Below are positions 16,328 to 25,000 of a stretch of DNA of 64,000 nt, piece after piece. The position numbers and the translations under genes are program-made. Under the pieces are notes generated by a model. It made no database searches. It was not told the DNA's origin and worked only from the letters and a program-made list of their open reading frames with translations. How positions within the stretch are numbered: position 1 is the stretch's first letter; every line of letters starts with the position of its first letter. Source of the DNA: Nonomuraea solani (GTDB taxonomy: Bacteria > Actinomycetota > Actinomycetes > Streptosporangiales > Streptosporangiaceae); NCBI RefSeq assembly GCF_900108335.1, contig NZ_FNVT01000007.1, positions 434,001-498,000 on the forward strand. Direction: 5' to 3'.

Positions 16328-17223
16328 GCCTTCACCTCCTTGATCTTGCGTTCGGCGCGGGGCAGGGTGAGCCGCCACCGCTGGCCGGGGTCCATGGCCA
16401 GGCGCGCCCACGAGGCGAGGATGGTCGCCGACACGGTGGTGACCACGATGGCCAGGCCCGGGAAGACGGCGATCCACCAGGCGCTCTGCAGCACCTGCCG
16501 GCCCTGGGCGACCATCAGGCCCCAGCTCATGTCCGGCGGCTGGATGCCGATGCCGAGGAAGCTCAGCGACGACTCGGTGAGCATCACGAAGCAGAAGTCC
16601 AGGGTCGCGACGGTGAACAGGGTGGGCAGCACGGTGGGTGCCACGTGCCTGCCGATGATCGCCCAGCTCTTGGCGCCGAACGTGCGCGCCGCGTCGACGA
16701 ACAGCCGGCTCTGCAGCTCGGCCGACTCCGCGCGGGCGGCCCGCAGGTAGATCGGGATGCGCGCGATCGCCAGGACCAGGATGATGTTGCCGGCGCTGGG
16801 CGAGAAGACGTACAGGACGACGACGGCCAGCAGCAGCGACGGAAAGCTGAGGATGACGTCGGCGACGCGCATGGAGACGTTCTCGCGCCAGCCGCGGTGA
16901 TAGCCCGCCCACATCCCCCAGACGGACCCGACCACGAGGGAGATCACCACGGCCGGGACGGCGACGGAGAGCGTCGTACGGCTGGCCACGATGAGCCGGG
17001 CGAGCAGGCTGCGGCCGAGCGAGTCGCTGCCGAGCAGGAACGCCCAGCCGTCGTCGAAGCTGAACGGCGGCCGGTTGACCGCCCGCAGGTTCTGCTTGGT
17101 GGCCAGGTCGCCGAGCAGGATCGGCCCCACGAGGGCGGCGGCGAACACGACCAGCAGGACCACCACCGCCACACAGGCGAACTTGTCCCGCAGCAGCAGC
17201 CGCCACCAGGAGGTGTGCCTCAT
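16324..17223 (-). CDS. ABC transporter permease, OppC/DppC type
   Basis: A 299-aa permease. The N-terminal LLRDKFACVAVVVLLVVFAA is the usual OppC anchor, followed by LLGSDSLGRSLLARLI, the family's G-T-D-x-x-G-R-D-like motif. The EAA-type loop is GAKSWAIIGRHVAPTV. Five or six membrane spans are seen. The ATG at 17223 overlaps the stop of the OppB-like gene by ATGA. An alternative longer frame would run through the upstream gene and is rejected. Confidence 0.87.
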   Translation of the reverse strand: MRHTSWWRLLLRDKFACVAVVVLLVVFAAALVGPILLGDLATKQNLRAVNRPPFSFDDGWAFLLGSDSLGRSLLARLIVASRTTLSVAVPAVVISLVVGSVWGMWAGYHRGWRENVSMRVADVILSFPSLLLAVVVLYVFSPSAGNIILVLAIARIPIYLRAARAESAELQSRLFVDAARTFGAKSWAIIGRHVAPTVLPTLFTVATLDFCFVMLTESSLSFLGIGIQPPDMSWGLMVAQGRQVLQSAWWIAVFPGLAIVVTTVSATILASWARLAMDPGQRWRLTLPRAERKIKEVKA

Positions 17224-18146
17224 GCGGTCACCCCCTGACGGACCCTGGAGTCCAGAAGCGCGTAGCAGGCGTCGATGATGATGTTGAGCGCGAAGATGGT
17301 GATCGCGGTCACCAGGACCGCGGCCTGCAGCACCGCGAAGTCGCGCTGCAGGATCGAGGTGATCATCAGCTTGCCGATGCCCGGCCAGCCGAAGATCGTC
17401 TCGACGACCACCGCGCCGTTGACCAGCCCGACCGCGAGGTCGCCGGCCACGGTGAGCGCGGGGGGCGCGGCGTTGCGCAGCGCGTGGCCGAAGACCACCC
17501 GCAGCTCTCCCGCGCCCTTGCTCCTGGCCACCTTGATGTACGGCGCCGACAGCGCCGTGACCATCGCCCCGCGTACGACCTGCACGAGCACGCCGAACGG
17601 CCTGATCAGCAGGGTGACCACCGGCAGCACCCACGCCGCCGCGCCCTCGGTGCCCGAGGTGGGCAGCCAGCCGAGCGCCACGGCGAACACCAGCACGCCC
17701 ATGATGGCGAACCAGAAGTCCGGCATGCTCGCCGCGGTCGTCGAGGTGAAGCTGGCGACCCGGTCGGCCACGGAGTTGGGGCGGTAGGCCGCCCAGCTCC
17801 CGACCACGATCGCGCCGAGGATCGCCAGGATCATCGTCGCGCCCGCGAGCTGCAGCGTCGCCGGGAACGCCCGCAGCACCGCGTCGGCGGCGGGCTCGGC
17901 GGTGCGCAGCGACTCGCCGAAGTTGAGCTGGATCACCTGGGACAGGTAGTCGCCGAACTGGACGAGCAGCGGCTGGTCGAACCCGTGGCGGGCGGCGAAC
18001 TCCGCCCGCATCTCCGGGGTGGCGCTGAGGGGCAGGTAGAGATTCGCCGGATCACCGGTGAGGCGCGCCAGGTAGAACACGCCGAGGATCACGACGACCA
18101 GCGGGATCGCGCTCGAAACGATGCGACGCCGCAGGAAGGTCAGCAC
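17220..18146 (-). CDS. ABC transporter permease, OppB/DppB type
   Basis: A 308-aa permease with six hydrophobic segments. It starts at GTG (18146) with MLTFLRRRIVSSAIPLVVV. A LNFGESLRT motif after the first periplasmic loop and the coupling helix AGELRVVFGHALRNA are characteristic. It lies 11 bp behind the binding-protein gene and overlaps the OppC-like gene. It forms the channel with that subunit. Confidence 0.87.
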   Translation of the reverse strand: MLTFLRRRIVSSAIPLVVVILGVFYLARLTGDPANLYLPLSATPEMRAEFAARHGFDQPLLVQFGDYLSQVIQLNFGESLRTAEPAADAVLRAFPATLQLAGATMILAILGAIVVGSWAAYRPNSVADRVASFTSTTAASMPDFWFAIMGVLVFAVALGWLPTSGTEGAAAWVLPVVTLLIRPFGVLVQVVRGAMVTALSAPYIKVARSKGAGELRVVFGHALRNAAPPALTVAGDLAVGLVNGAVVVETIFGWPGIGKLMITSILQRDFAVLQAAVLVTAITIFALNIIIDACYALLDSRVRQGVTA

Positions 18147-18157
18147 ACTCGTTCCTC

Positions 18158-19717
18158 TCAGCCGGCCGGGTGGATGTCGGCGAGGCGCATCTCGTCGTTC
18201 GTGGCGGCGTCGGGCTTGTAGGTGACCTTCTTCGACAGCGCGAGGATGCCGGTCATGTGCGCGAGGACCGCGTCGCGGACGACGTCCTTGTTCTGGTACT
18301 CCAGCGCCTTGGCGAACGCGGCCTGGCGCTCGGCGCCCGAAGCCTGCTCGGCGGTGGAGATCAGCTCGTCGAGCTCCTTGGTGCCGTAGCTGCTCTGCGC
18401 GCCCTTGCTGCCGTAGATCTGGCCCATCGTGAAGGCCGCGTCACCGGCCTGGTTGCCGTGCTGGGCCTGCAGCAGCGTGGGGCCGGCGTCCTTGGGGAAC
18501 GGGGCCAGCAGGTATTCGAGCCAGGCGTTCACGTCGAGCATCTGGATCTTGACCGAGAGCCCGGCCTCCATCAGCGAGTTCTGCACGACCTCCATGGCCT
18601 CGGCGGCCTTGGGGTAGATGCCGTTCCTGCCGATGATCGTGATGGCGGTGCCCGTGGGGACGCCGTCCGCCTTGGCCTCCGCGATCAGCTTCTTGGCCTG
18701 GTTCATGTCGTACGGCCACGGCTGGATGGCCGGGCTGTGACCGGTCACGCCCTCGGGGACGATCTGGCCCGCCGACTTGCCGAGCCCGGCGAACACCGAG
18801 GCGACGAGCCCGTCCTTGTCGATGGCGTAGTTGATCGCCTGGCGCACGCGGATGTCGTTGAGCGGCGGCTTGGTGGCGTCGATGCGCAGGTAGGAGGTCT
18901 CGTTGTTGGGGAACTGCACGGCGGAGTCGCCGGCGCCGTCCTCGGGGGCCAGGCCCACCGCGATGTCGGCCTCGTCGCTCTTGACCATGGCGGCGCGGAT
19001 GCTGCCCTCGGCGCGCCAGACGTACTCGGCCGCCGCGAACTCCGGCGCCTTGCCCCAGTAGCCGGCGTACTTCTCCAGGCGCAGGCTGCGGCCCGCGTCC
19101 CACTTGGCGATCTTGTAGGGGCCGGTGCCGACGGGCTCGCGGACCTTGCCGGTCGCGTTCGTGGTCGTCGGCACGATCTCCACGAACGACAGCCGCAGCG
19201 GCAGGATCGGGTCCGCCTTGGCGGTCTTCACCTTGAGGGTCACGTCGTCCACGGCCGTGGCCGTCAGCTTGATGCCGCCGAAGACGTAGCCGTTGACGTT
19301 GCAGTCGACCTTGGGGTTGAGGGTCCGGTCGATGGAGAAGGCGGCCGCCTTGGCGTCGAACGCGCTGCCGTCGTGGAACTTCACGTCCTTGCGCAGGGTG
19401 AAGGTCCACTCGGTCGGCGAGTCCTGCTTCCACTCCGTGGACAGCGCCGGCTTCAGCTCGCCAGTGCCCGGGTCCCGCTCCGTGAGCGCCTCGGTGATGT
19501 TGGCGCGGGTGACGCGCCCGGTCGCGGTGAGAGAGGCGTCGCACGGCTCCAGCGTCGGAGGCTCCTCCGGCAGCACGATGCGGACGGTGCTCGCCGCCGC
19601 GCCGCCGGCCGACGGCTCAGGGCCGCTGTTGGCGACCGAGCAGGCGCCGGCGGTCATCATGGCGGCGAGCGCCAGGAGGGCGGAGGCCGCCTGACGGCGG
19701 CTGGGGGTGGTGATCAT
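18158..19717 (-). CDS. ABC transporter substrate-binding lipoprotein, family 5 (Opp/Dpp type)
   Basis: A 519-aa SBP_bac_5 protein. It has a lipoprotein signal peptide with MMTAGAC as lipobox (cysteine about residue 26), then TVRIVLPEEPPTLEPCD, which opens the mature domain. The family motif appears in FTLRKDVKFHDGSAFDAKAA and the conserved VRQAINYAIDKDGL lies near residue 290. The ATG at 19717 has GGAGGAA at good spacing; the frame extends upstream without a ribosome site. The family binds peptides, nickel, or oligosaccharides. With a sugar-acid dehydratase next door, a plant-derived sugar or uronate is plausible. Confidence 0.87.
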   Translation of the reverse strand: MITTPSRRQAASALLALAAMMTAGACSVANSGPEPSAGGAAASTVRIVLPEEPPTLEPCDASLTATGRVTRANITEALTERDPGTGELKPALSTEWKQDSPTEWTFTLRKDVKFHDGSAFDAKAAAFSIDRTLNPKVDCNVNGYVFGGIKLTATAVDDVTLKVKTAKADPILPLRLSFVEIVPTTTNATGKVREPVGTGPYKIAKWDAGRSLRLEKYAGYWGKAPEFAAAEYVWRAEGSIRAAMVKSDEADIAVGLAPEDGAGDSAVQFPNNETSYLRIDATKPPLNDIRVRQAINYAIDKDGLVASVFAGLGKSAGQIVPEGVTGHSPAIQPWPYDMNQAKKLIAEAKADGVPTGTAITIIGRNGIYPKAAEAMEVVQNSLMEAGLSVKIQMLDVNAWLEYLLAPFPKDAGPTLLQAQHGNQAGDAAFTMGQIYGSKGAQSSYGTKELDELISTAEQASGAERQAAFAKALEYQNKDVVRDAVLAHMTGILALSKKVTYKPDAATNDEMRLADIHPAG

Positions 19718-19760
19718 GATTCCTCCGAAGTCGCCTGCCCTGGGGCGGGGCAGGCGGGTG

Positions 19761-20681
19761 CTATGCGACGGGCGTCGCGGTGAGGGCGGCGAGGCCACGG
19801 TCGATGATGCGGGCGAGCCGCTCGCGGTGCTCGGGAGTGACGTGCCCGAGCGGTGAGCGGACGGGTCCGGCGGAGCGGCCACGGATCTCCAGGCCGGCCT
19901 TGATGAGGGAGACGGCGTAGCCGGGGGTGGTCTTGCGCAGGTCGGCCAGGGGCGCGTAGAACTCGCGGAGCAGGAGTTCCTGGGTCGCGTCGTCGCCGGT
20001 CTCGAAGGCCAGGAAGAACGCGGTGGCGACCTCGGGGACGAAGGCCAGCACCGCCGAGGAGTAGGCGCGGGCGCCGAGTCCGGCGTAGGAGCGGGCGAAG
20101 ACCTCCGCGGTCGGCATGCCGTTCAGCAGCGGGAGCCGGCCGGCGGTGGCGGTCTGGATGAGCTGGAGCAGCTCCATGTCGCCGTGGCCGTCCTTCAGCG
20201 CGACGATGTTGTCCACCTCGGCGAGCTCGGCCACCGACTCGGGGGTGAAGATCGCCGTGCCGCGCTGGTAGAGGATCACGCCCAGGTCGGTGGCGGCGGC
20301 GACCTGGCGGTAGTGCTCCACCAGCCCGGCCGGCGGCCCGACCTGCAGGTATGGTGGGAGCGCCAGCAGTCCGTCCGCCCCGGCGGCCTGCGCGGCCCGG
20401 GCGAACTCCGCGGCCGTACGCGTGCCACCGCCGACCCCGGCGAGCACGGGGGCCGCCCCGGCGACGTGGTCGACGGCCGCCCTGACCACCGCCTGATGCT
20501 CGGTGGCCGTCAGCGACGCCAGCTCACCGGTGCCGCACGCGACGAAGATCGCGCTGGGCTCGGTCGCGAGGACGTCGGTGAGATGCGTCCTGAAGCGGGA
20601 CAGGTCCACCTCGCCCGACTCCGTGAACGGAGTGACGGGGAAGGCGAGCAGTCCGGCCAGGGAAAGAGCGGGGGGCGCCAC
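19761..20681 (-). CDS. kdgD: 5-dehydro-4-deoxyglucarate dehydratase-like aldolase-superfamily enzyme
   Basis: A 306-aa DHDPS-fold (class I, Schiff-base) enzyme. It has the KdgD-type landmarks LLAFPVTPF, CGTGELASL, the Tyr-containing LYQRGTAIF (near residue 137) and the Lys-containing ALKDGHGDME (near 160). KdgD converts 5-keto-4-deoxyglucarate to 2-oxoglutarate semialdehyde with loss of CO2 and water in glucarate/galactarate breakdown. GTG at 20681 was preferred over TTG at 20687 because AAGAGG lies 6 bp before the GTG. It is followed 43 bp on by the Opp-type importer and is divergent from an IclR regulator. No aldarate dehydratase or semialdehyde dehydrogenase is in the window, so the pathway is incomplete here. 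A hydroxyproline-pathway HypD relative is the main alternative. Confidence 0.75.
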   Translation of the reverse strand: MAPPALSLAGLLAFPVTPFTESGEVDLSRFRTHLTDVLATEPSAIFVACGTGELASLTATEHQAVVRAAVDHVAGAAPVLAGVGGGTRTAAEFARAAQAAGADGLLALPPYLQVGPPAGLVEHYRQVAAATDLGVILYQRGTAIFTPESVAELAEVDNIVALKDGHGDMELLQLIQTATAGRLPLLNGMPTAEVFARSYAGLGARAYSSAVLAFVPEVATAFFLAFETGDDATQELLLREFYAPLADLRKTTPGYAVSLIKAGLEIRGRSAGPVRSPLGHVTPEHRERLARIIDRGLAALTATPVA

Positions 20682-20696
20682 GAACAACCTCTTGTC

Positions 20697-20725
20697 TACA
20701 TATGAAGACGCTGTCTATATTTGTA
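20697..20725. promoter_or_regulatory. Imperfect inverted repeat in the kdgD/IclR divergent region, probable IclR operator
   Basis: TACATATGAAGAC (20697-20709) and GTCTATATTTGTA (20713-20725) match as inverted arms at 10 of 13 positions with a 3-bp spacer. The position, 15-30 bp before kdgD and about 50 bp before the IclR gene, suits one operator controlling both. IclR proteins bind pseudo-palindromes of about this length. Confidence 0.55.
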
Positions 20726-20771
20726 GCCGAGACATTAAGTCGGGGTTTCTACGCACGTCAAGAGGTGGTCG

Positions 20772-21548
20772 ATGACGAAACATGATGGAGACCCGTCGCC
20801 GGAGACCGGCGGGGGCGTCCGCAGCGTCAAATCGGCCGAACGGACCATCGCGGTGCTCGAATATCTGAGCTCCGCCGATCACGCGTGCTCGCTGCGCGAG
20901 GTGGCCACCGGCCTGACCCTGCCCAGGGCGAGCGCGTACGCGCTGCTCACGACGCTGGTGAACACCGGCTGGATCGACTCCGACGCCGCCGGCCGCTACC
21001 GGATCGGGCTGCGCGCGCTGCGCGCGGGGGCCTCGTACGTCGAGCACGACGACGTCGTCCAGCGGGCACAGCCGGCGATGAACGAGCTGAACAACGAACT
21101 GGGCGAGACCGTGCACCTGGCCCGGCTCGACGGCGCGGAGATCGTCTACCTGGCCACGAACATCTCCCGGCACTCCCTCGCCGTCGTCTCCCGGCCGGGG
21201 CGGCGGCTGCCCTCGTGGGCGACCGGTCTCGGCAAGGCGATTCTCGCCATGCGCCCCTGGGACGAGGTGGACCGGCTGCTGCCGGAGACGCTGACGCCGC
21301 GCACCGTCCACAGCTTCACCGACCGGGCGGCGCTGCGTGCCGAGCTGGAGGCGATCCGGCTGCGCGGGCACGCCATCGACGAGCAGGAGTCGACCATCGG
21401 CCTGCGCTGCTTCGCCGTCGCCCTCGGGTTCTCCTCGCCTCCGAACGAGGCTCTCAGCTGCTCGATCCCCGTCGTCCGCCTCGACGCCGACCGCGAGGAG
21501 AAGGTCGTGGCCGCCCTGCTCCGGGCCCGGGGCCGCATCGTCCGCTAG
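20772..21548 (+). CDS. IclR-family transcriptional regulator
   Basis: A 258-aa protein. A winged helix at residues 17-80 (VKSAERTIAVLEYLSSAD, then PRASAYALLTTLVNTGW) is followed by an IclR effector domain with RPGRRLPSWATGLGKAIL near 140-157 and STIGLRCFAVALG near 210. It is divergent from kdgD and the Opp-type importer, so it is their likely local regulator, with a sugar acid or keto acid as effector. The stop shares CTAG with the remnant at 21545. Confidence 0.87.
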   Translation: MTKHDGDPSPETGGGVRSVKSAERTIAVLEYLSSADHACSLREVATGLTLPRASAYALLTTLVNTGWIDSDAAGRYRIGLRALRAGASYVEHDDVVQRAQPAMNELNNELGETVHLARLDGAEIVYLATNISRHSLAVVSRPGRRLPSWATGLGKAILAMRPWDEVDRLLPETLTPRTVHSFTDRAALRAELEAIRLRGHAIDEQESTIGLRCFAVALGFSSPPNEALSCSIPVVRLDADREEKVVAALLRARGRIVR

Positions 21549-21678
21549 GCCGGCTCGCCAGGCTGGGGGGCGAGGGTGGCGAAGGTCTCGTCCACGAGGG
21601 TGACGAGGTCGAGGCCGCCGTCCGAGGCGGTCCAGTGGTCGAGGGCGACGCTCAGGCAGTCGAGGGCGGCGGCGGAGC
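21545..21678 (-). pseudogene. C-terminal remnant of a TetR-like regulator
   Basis: About 43 residues on the minus strand, ending LVDETFATLAPQPGEPA before a TAG, look like the last helix of a TetR regulator ligand domain and show clean GC-rich third positions. Upstream of about 21678 the frame changes character: the DNA becomes the plus-strand F420-reductase remnant. The DNA-binding half is absent. TetR identity rests on tail similarity only. Confidence 0.4.
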
Positions 21679-22088
21679 TGGACGCGGGTGAGCTGACCTC
21701 CAGCGCCCTGGTGCAGCGGCACCTGGCCGGGTCCCGCGTGGTGAAGGCGTTCAACAACATCGACTTCCACCGCCTGCTCACCAGCGCCCGGCCGGCCGGC
21801 GCCGCCGACCGCAGCGCCCTGCCCATCGCGGGCGACGACGCGGCCGCCAAGGCCGAGGTGGCCGGGCTGCTCGGCCTCCTCGGTTACGACGTGGTGGACA
21901 TCGGCCCGCTGGCCGAGAGCTGGCGCAGCCAGCCGGACACCCCGGTCTACGTCGACCCGTACGTGGTCCCCCGGCCCCAGGGGGAGCTGAGCCAGGAGGA
22001 TGCCTACCGCTGGTTCGAGACCCCCGGGGTGCCGGTGCCCGCCGGCCGGGTGAGGGAGCTGGCCGCCGCGGCGCGGCGGCCAGGCTGA
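21679..22088 (+). pseudogene. C-terminal remnant of an NADPH-dependent F420 reductase-like protein
   Basis: About 135 residues correspond to the C-terminal two thirds of F420:NADPH reductase-like proteins: ELTSSALVQRHLAGSRVVKA, FNNIDFHRLL, then DRSALPIAGDDAAAKAEV and GYDVVDIGPLAESWR. The N-terminal Rossmann motif is missing. The frame is open to a start at 21576, but that part is antisense to the TetR tail and is not family sequence. The two remnants face away from each other, as a regulator and its target would after loss of both 5' halves and their shared promoter. Confidence 0.7.
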
Positions 22089-22091
22089 TCC

Positions 22092-25000
22092 TCAGTACGG
22101 CCGCTGCAGGAAGCGGCCGAGCGACGGTTCGTACAGGCGGCCCGCCACCAGGACCGTCCCCAGCGTGGTCGGGTTGAACGCGCCGCCCAGCCAGCCGTAG
22201 CGCTGCGGCTGGGTGGCCACGCCGAACTCGTCGTACCCGATCACGGTGGCCAGGTCGGCGTCGAGATCGAGGTCGGCGCCCACGTGGCCGCCGACGGTGA
22301 GCAGTTGCACGCGCACCCCTCCGGTCGCTCCCGTGAGCGCGGCCAGCTCGCCGCCGACGCCGGGCACCTGGCGGACGACCGTGCCGTCACCGGTGGTCCA
22401 GGAGGGGCGGTCGCCGTCGGTGCCGTAGTGGTGCACGGTGACCGCGCCCGTCTCTGTGGTCTCCGACCTGATCCGGCCCGCCGGGTCGCGCGTCCAGGTC
22501 AGGCTCTGGTCGCCGGCGGTCTGCCGGGCGGGCGAGCCGCCCGCGAAGTAGCCGATGGTGCGGCCGTCCGGCAGCGCGGTGGTACGGCCCGCCGGGTCGT
22601 AGCCGTAGCCGTCGCCGGTCAGCCTGCCGTCGGAGGTGTAGGCGTACGACGTGATGCTCGCGGCGGCGTCGTCGGCCACCGGGCAGTCCTCGTCCGACGC
22701 CTGAACCGCCAGCCGGGTCCGGTTGCCCGCGCCGTCGTGGGCGTAGCGGCGCAGCGTGCACAGCGGGAAGCCCATGTCCAGCACCGAGGTGAGCAGGCCC
22801 GCCTTGTCGTAGGCGAGCTGCCCCTCGTTCATGGTGTCGGTACGCATGCGCAGCAGCTCCTGCCCATGGACGGTCCGGCCGACCTGGTCGATCAGCACCG
22901 GGGCCTCCAGCCCGTCCCTGGTGTAGATCTGGGCGAAGTGCCGGCCCCGCTCGTCGTACAGGGCCTGCGCGTGCAGCCCGCCCGGCAGGTCGCCCCCGGC
23001 CTGGCGGCCCTCGGCGTCGTAGCGGGCGGTGAACCTGCCCGCCACCGAGTCGGTGACCGCGGTGGGCAGGCCGCGCGGCTCGGCGGTGTGATCGTAGGTG
23101 TAGATCCTGGTGGACGGGACCGAGTCGGTGACCTTGGCCGGACGGTCGAGGTCGTCGTACTCGGTGCGGGTCTGGCCGCCGTCGGCGTCGATGTGGGACA
23201 TGGCCCGGCCCAGCCGGTCGTAGGCCGTCACGATCTTCTCCGTGCCGCGCCACCGCTCGGTGGGACGGCCGCTGGCCGGGCTGTAGCCGAGGCCGATCTC
23301 GGGCTCCCCGCCGGTCTGGGTCGTGATAGGGCGGCCGCCCTGGTCGTGCTTGATCGTGGTGACCGTGCCGCCTTCGGTGATGGTGTACGGCAGGCCGGCG
23401 GCGGTGTAGGTGTAGGTCCGGCCGCCGTCCTGGCACACCAGACCGGCCCATTCCGGCCGACCGGCGCACGTGCCGGTGCCGGTCGCCGTGTAGAGGACGG
23501 ATCTCGCGGTCTCGGCGGTGACCGCGCGGCCGCCGGGGTCGCGGACCGTCCTGAGCCGCGTGCCGGTGGCCCAGTCGTAGGTGAAGGTGGTGGTCTTGAC
23601 GTCGGCGTCCGGCCTGGACTCGCGTCCGACGATCACGGCGCCGGTCTTCACGGTCGTGGGCAGGTCGCGGGCGGTGGCGGTGGCCGGGCGGCCCTCGTCG
23701 TACGTGCTGACGGTGCGGGTCCTGGCGCCGATGGCGTAGCCGGCCGGCAGGTCGTCCACCTCGGACTCCAGGTTGACGATGTGGACCGGGCTCAGCTCCT
23801 CGATCTTCCTGCCGCGGTCGTAGACGGAGCGGGTGGACAGCAGTTCGGCGCGTTCGTCCGGGCCGTAGGCGGTGATGGCCAGCTCGACGAGCCGGTAGTC
23901 GGTCGTGTCCCGCTGCGACAGCTCCCTGTTCGCGGCGGTGAGGACCCTGACCGGGTGGCCGTAGCGGTCGTAGTCAGTGGCGGACAGGTGCCCGCCGGGG
24001 ACCAGCACATTGACCGCGCGGCCCGACTCGTCCAGGTACGTCACGGTGGGGCGGTTCGCCGAGCCCGGCGGGTGCACCGCCGTGGCCGTCACGGGCGCCA
24101 CGGCCTGGCCCCAGCCGGCCACGTCCCCGGCCGTCACGTTCGCCGGGCCGCCGGCCGCCATGGTGAGCGGCACGCCGTAGGCCACCGTGGTCCGTGCCTC
24201 GCCGGCGATCTGGTCGGCGGTGCCGGGCTTGAGGGTGGCGCGGGTGACCGAGCGCAGGCGGCCATCGGCCTCGTACGCGAAGGTCCACGGCAGTTCGCCG
24301 GGCGGGGTGAGGGTGGCGACGCGGCCGGCGGAGTCGTACCCGTAGAGGGTCTTCAGCGGCGGGCTGACGCGCGGGTCCCACGTCTCGGACAGCCGGCCCG
24401 CGTTGTCGTAGCCGTACTGGGCGATCACCGCTCCCTTGAGCGAGACCGTGGCCAGGCGGCCGGCGGCGTCGTGGCCGAAGTCGAGCGTGTGGCCCGAACG
24501 GGTGATCGACCTGATGCGGCCCTGCTCGTAGGTGTGGCCGGCGGGCGCGTAGAGGTCCCCCTGCTTGGTGAAGGCGGTGACCTCGCCGCGGGCGTCGGTG
24601 AGCGTGTACGTGCCGGTCAGGGTCAGGTTCTCGGCGCCCGGCTCCGGCCTCCAGCCGTCCTTGGTCCTGGTGAACCTCACCGGCGGGCCGTCCGCGCGGG
24701 TCAGTTCGACGGACGTGGGCGAGGTCTCCCTGAGCACGGTCAGCGCCGGTGCCCACGAGGGGTCGAGGGAGGAGGCCGTACGGGTGAGCGTCAGGCCGAA
24801 GGGGCCGCCCGCCGTCGTCTGGAGGCGGTAGTCGCCGGTGCGCAGGTTGACCACGCCGGGGCCGATCTCGCTGGTGGCGGCCCTGGTGGCGCGGCGGTCG
24901 ACGACGATCTCGGCCGGGGCGGACTCCGCCGTGGCCCCGGTCGAGCCCGCGACGAGCGCGCGCACCTGGACGGCGGCGTCGCCGAGCTGCGATCCGGCGT

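Noticed and set aside
19761..20681. Dihydrodipicolinate synthase for lysine biosynthesis
   Set aside because: The KDG-x-GD and YQR motifs and the importer/IclR context fit the 5-dehydro-4-deoxyglucarate dehydratase branch better than DapA.
22062..22119. Two GC hairpins (22062-22080 and 22098-22119) as a terminator between the F420-reductase remnant and the RHS gene
   Set aside because: Both lie inside coding sequence of the remnant or of the RHS gene end and are explained by GC-rich codons; evidence too weak to list.
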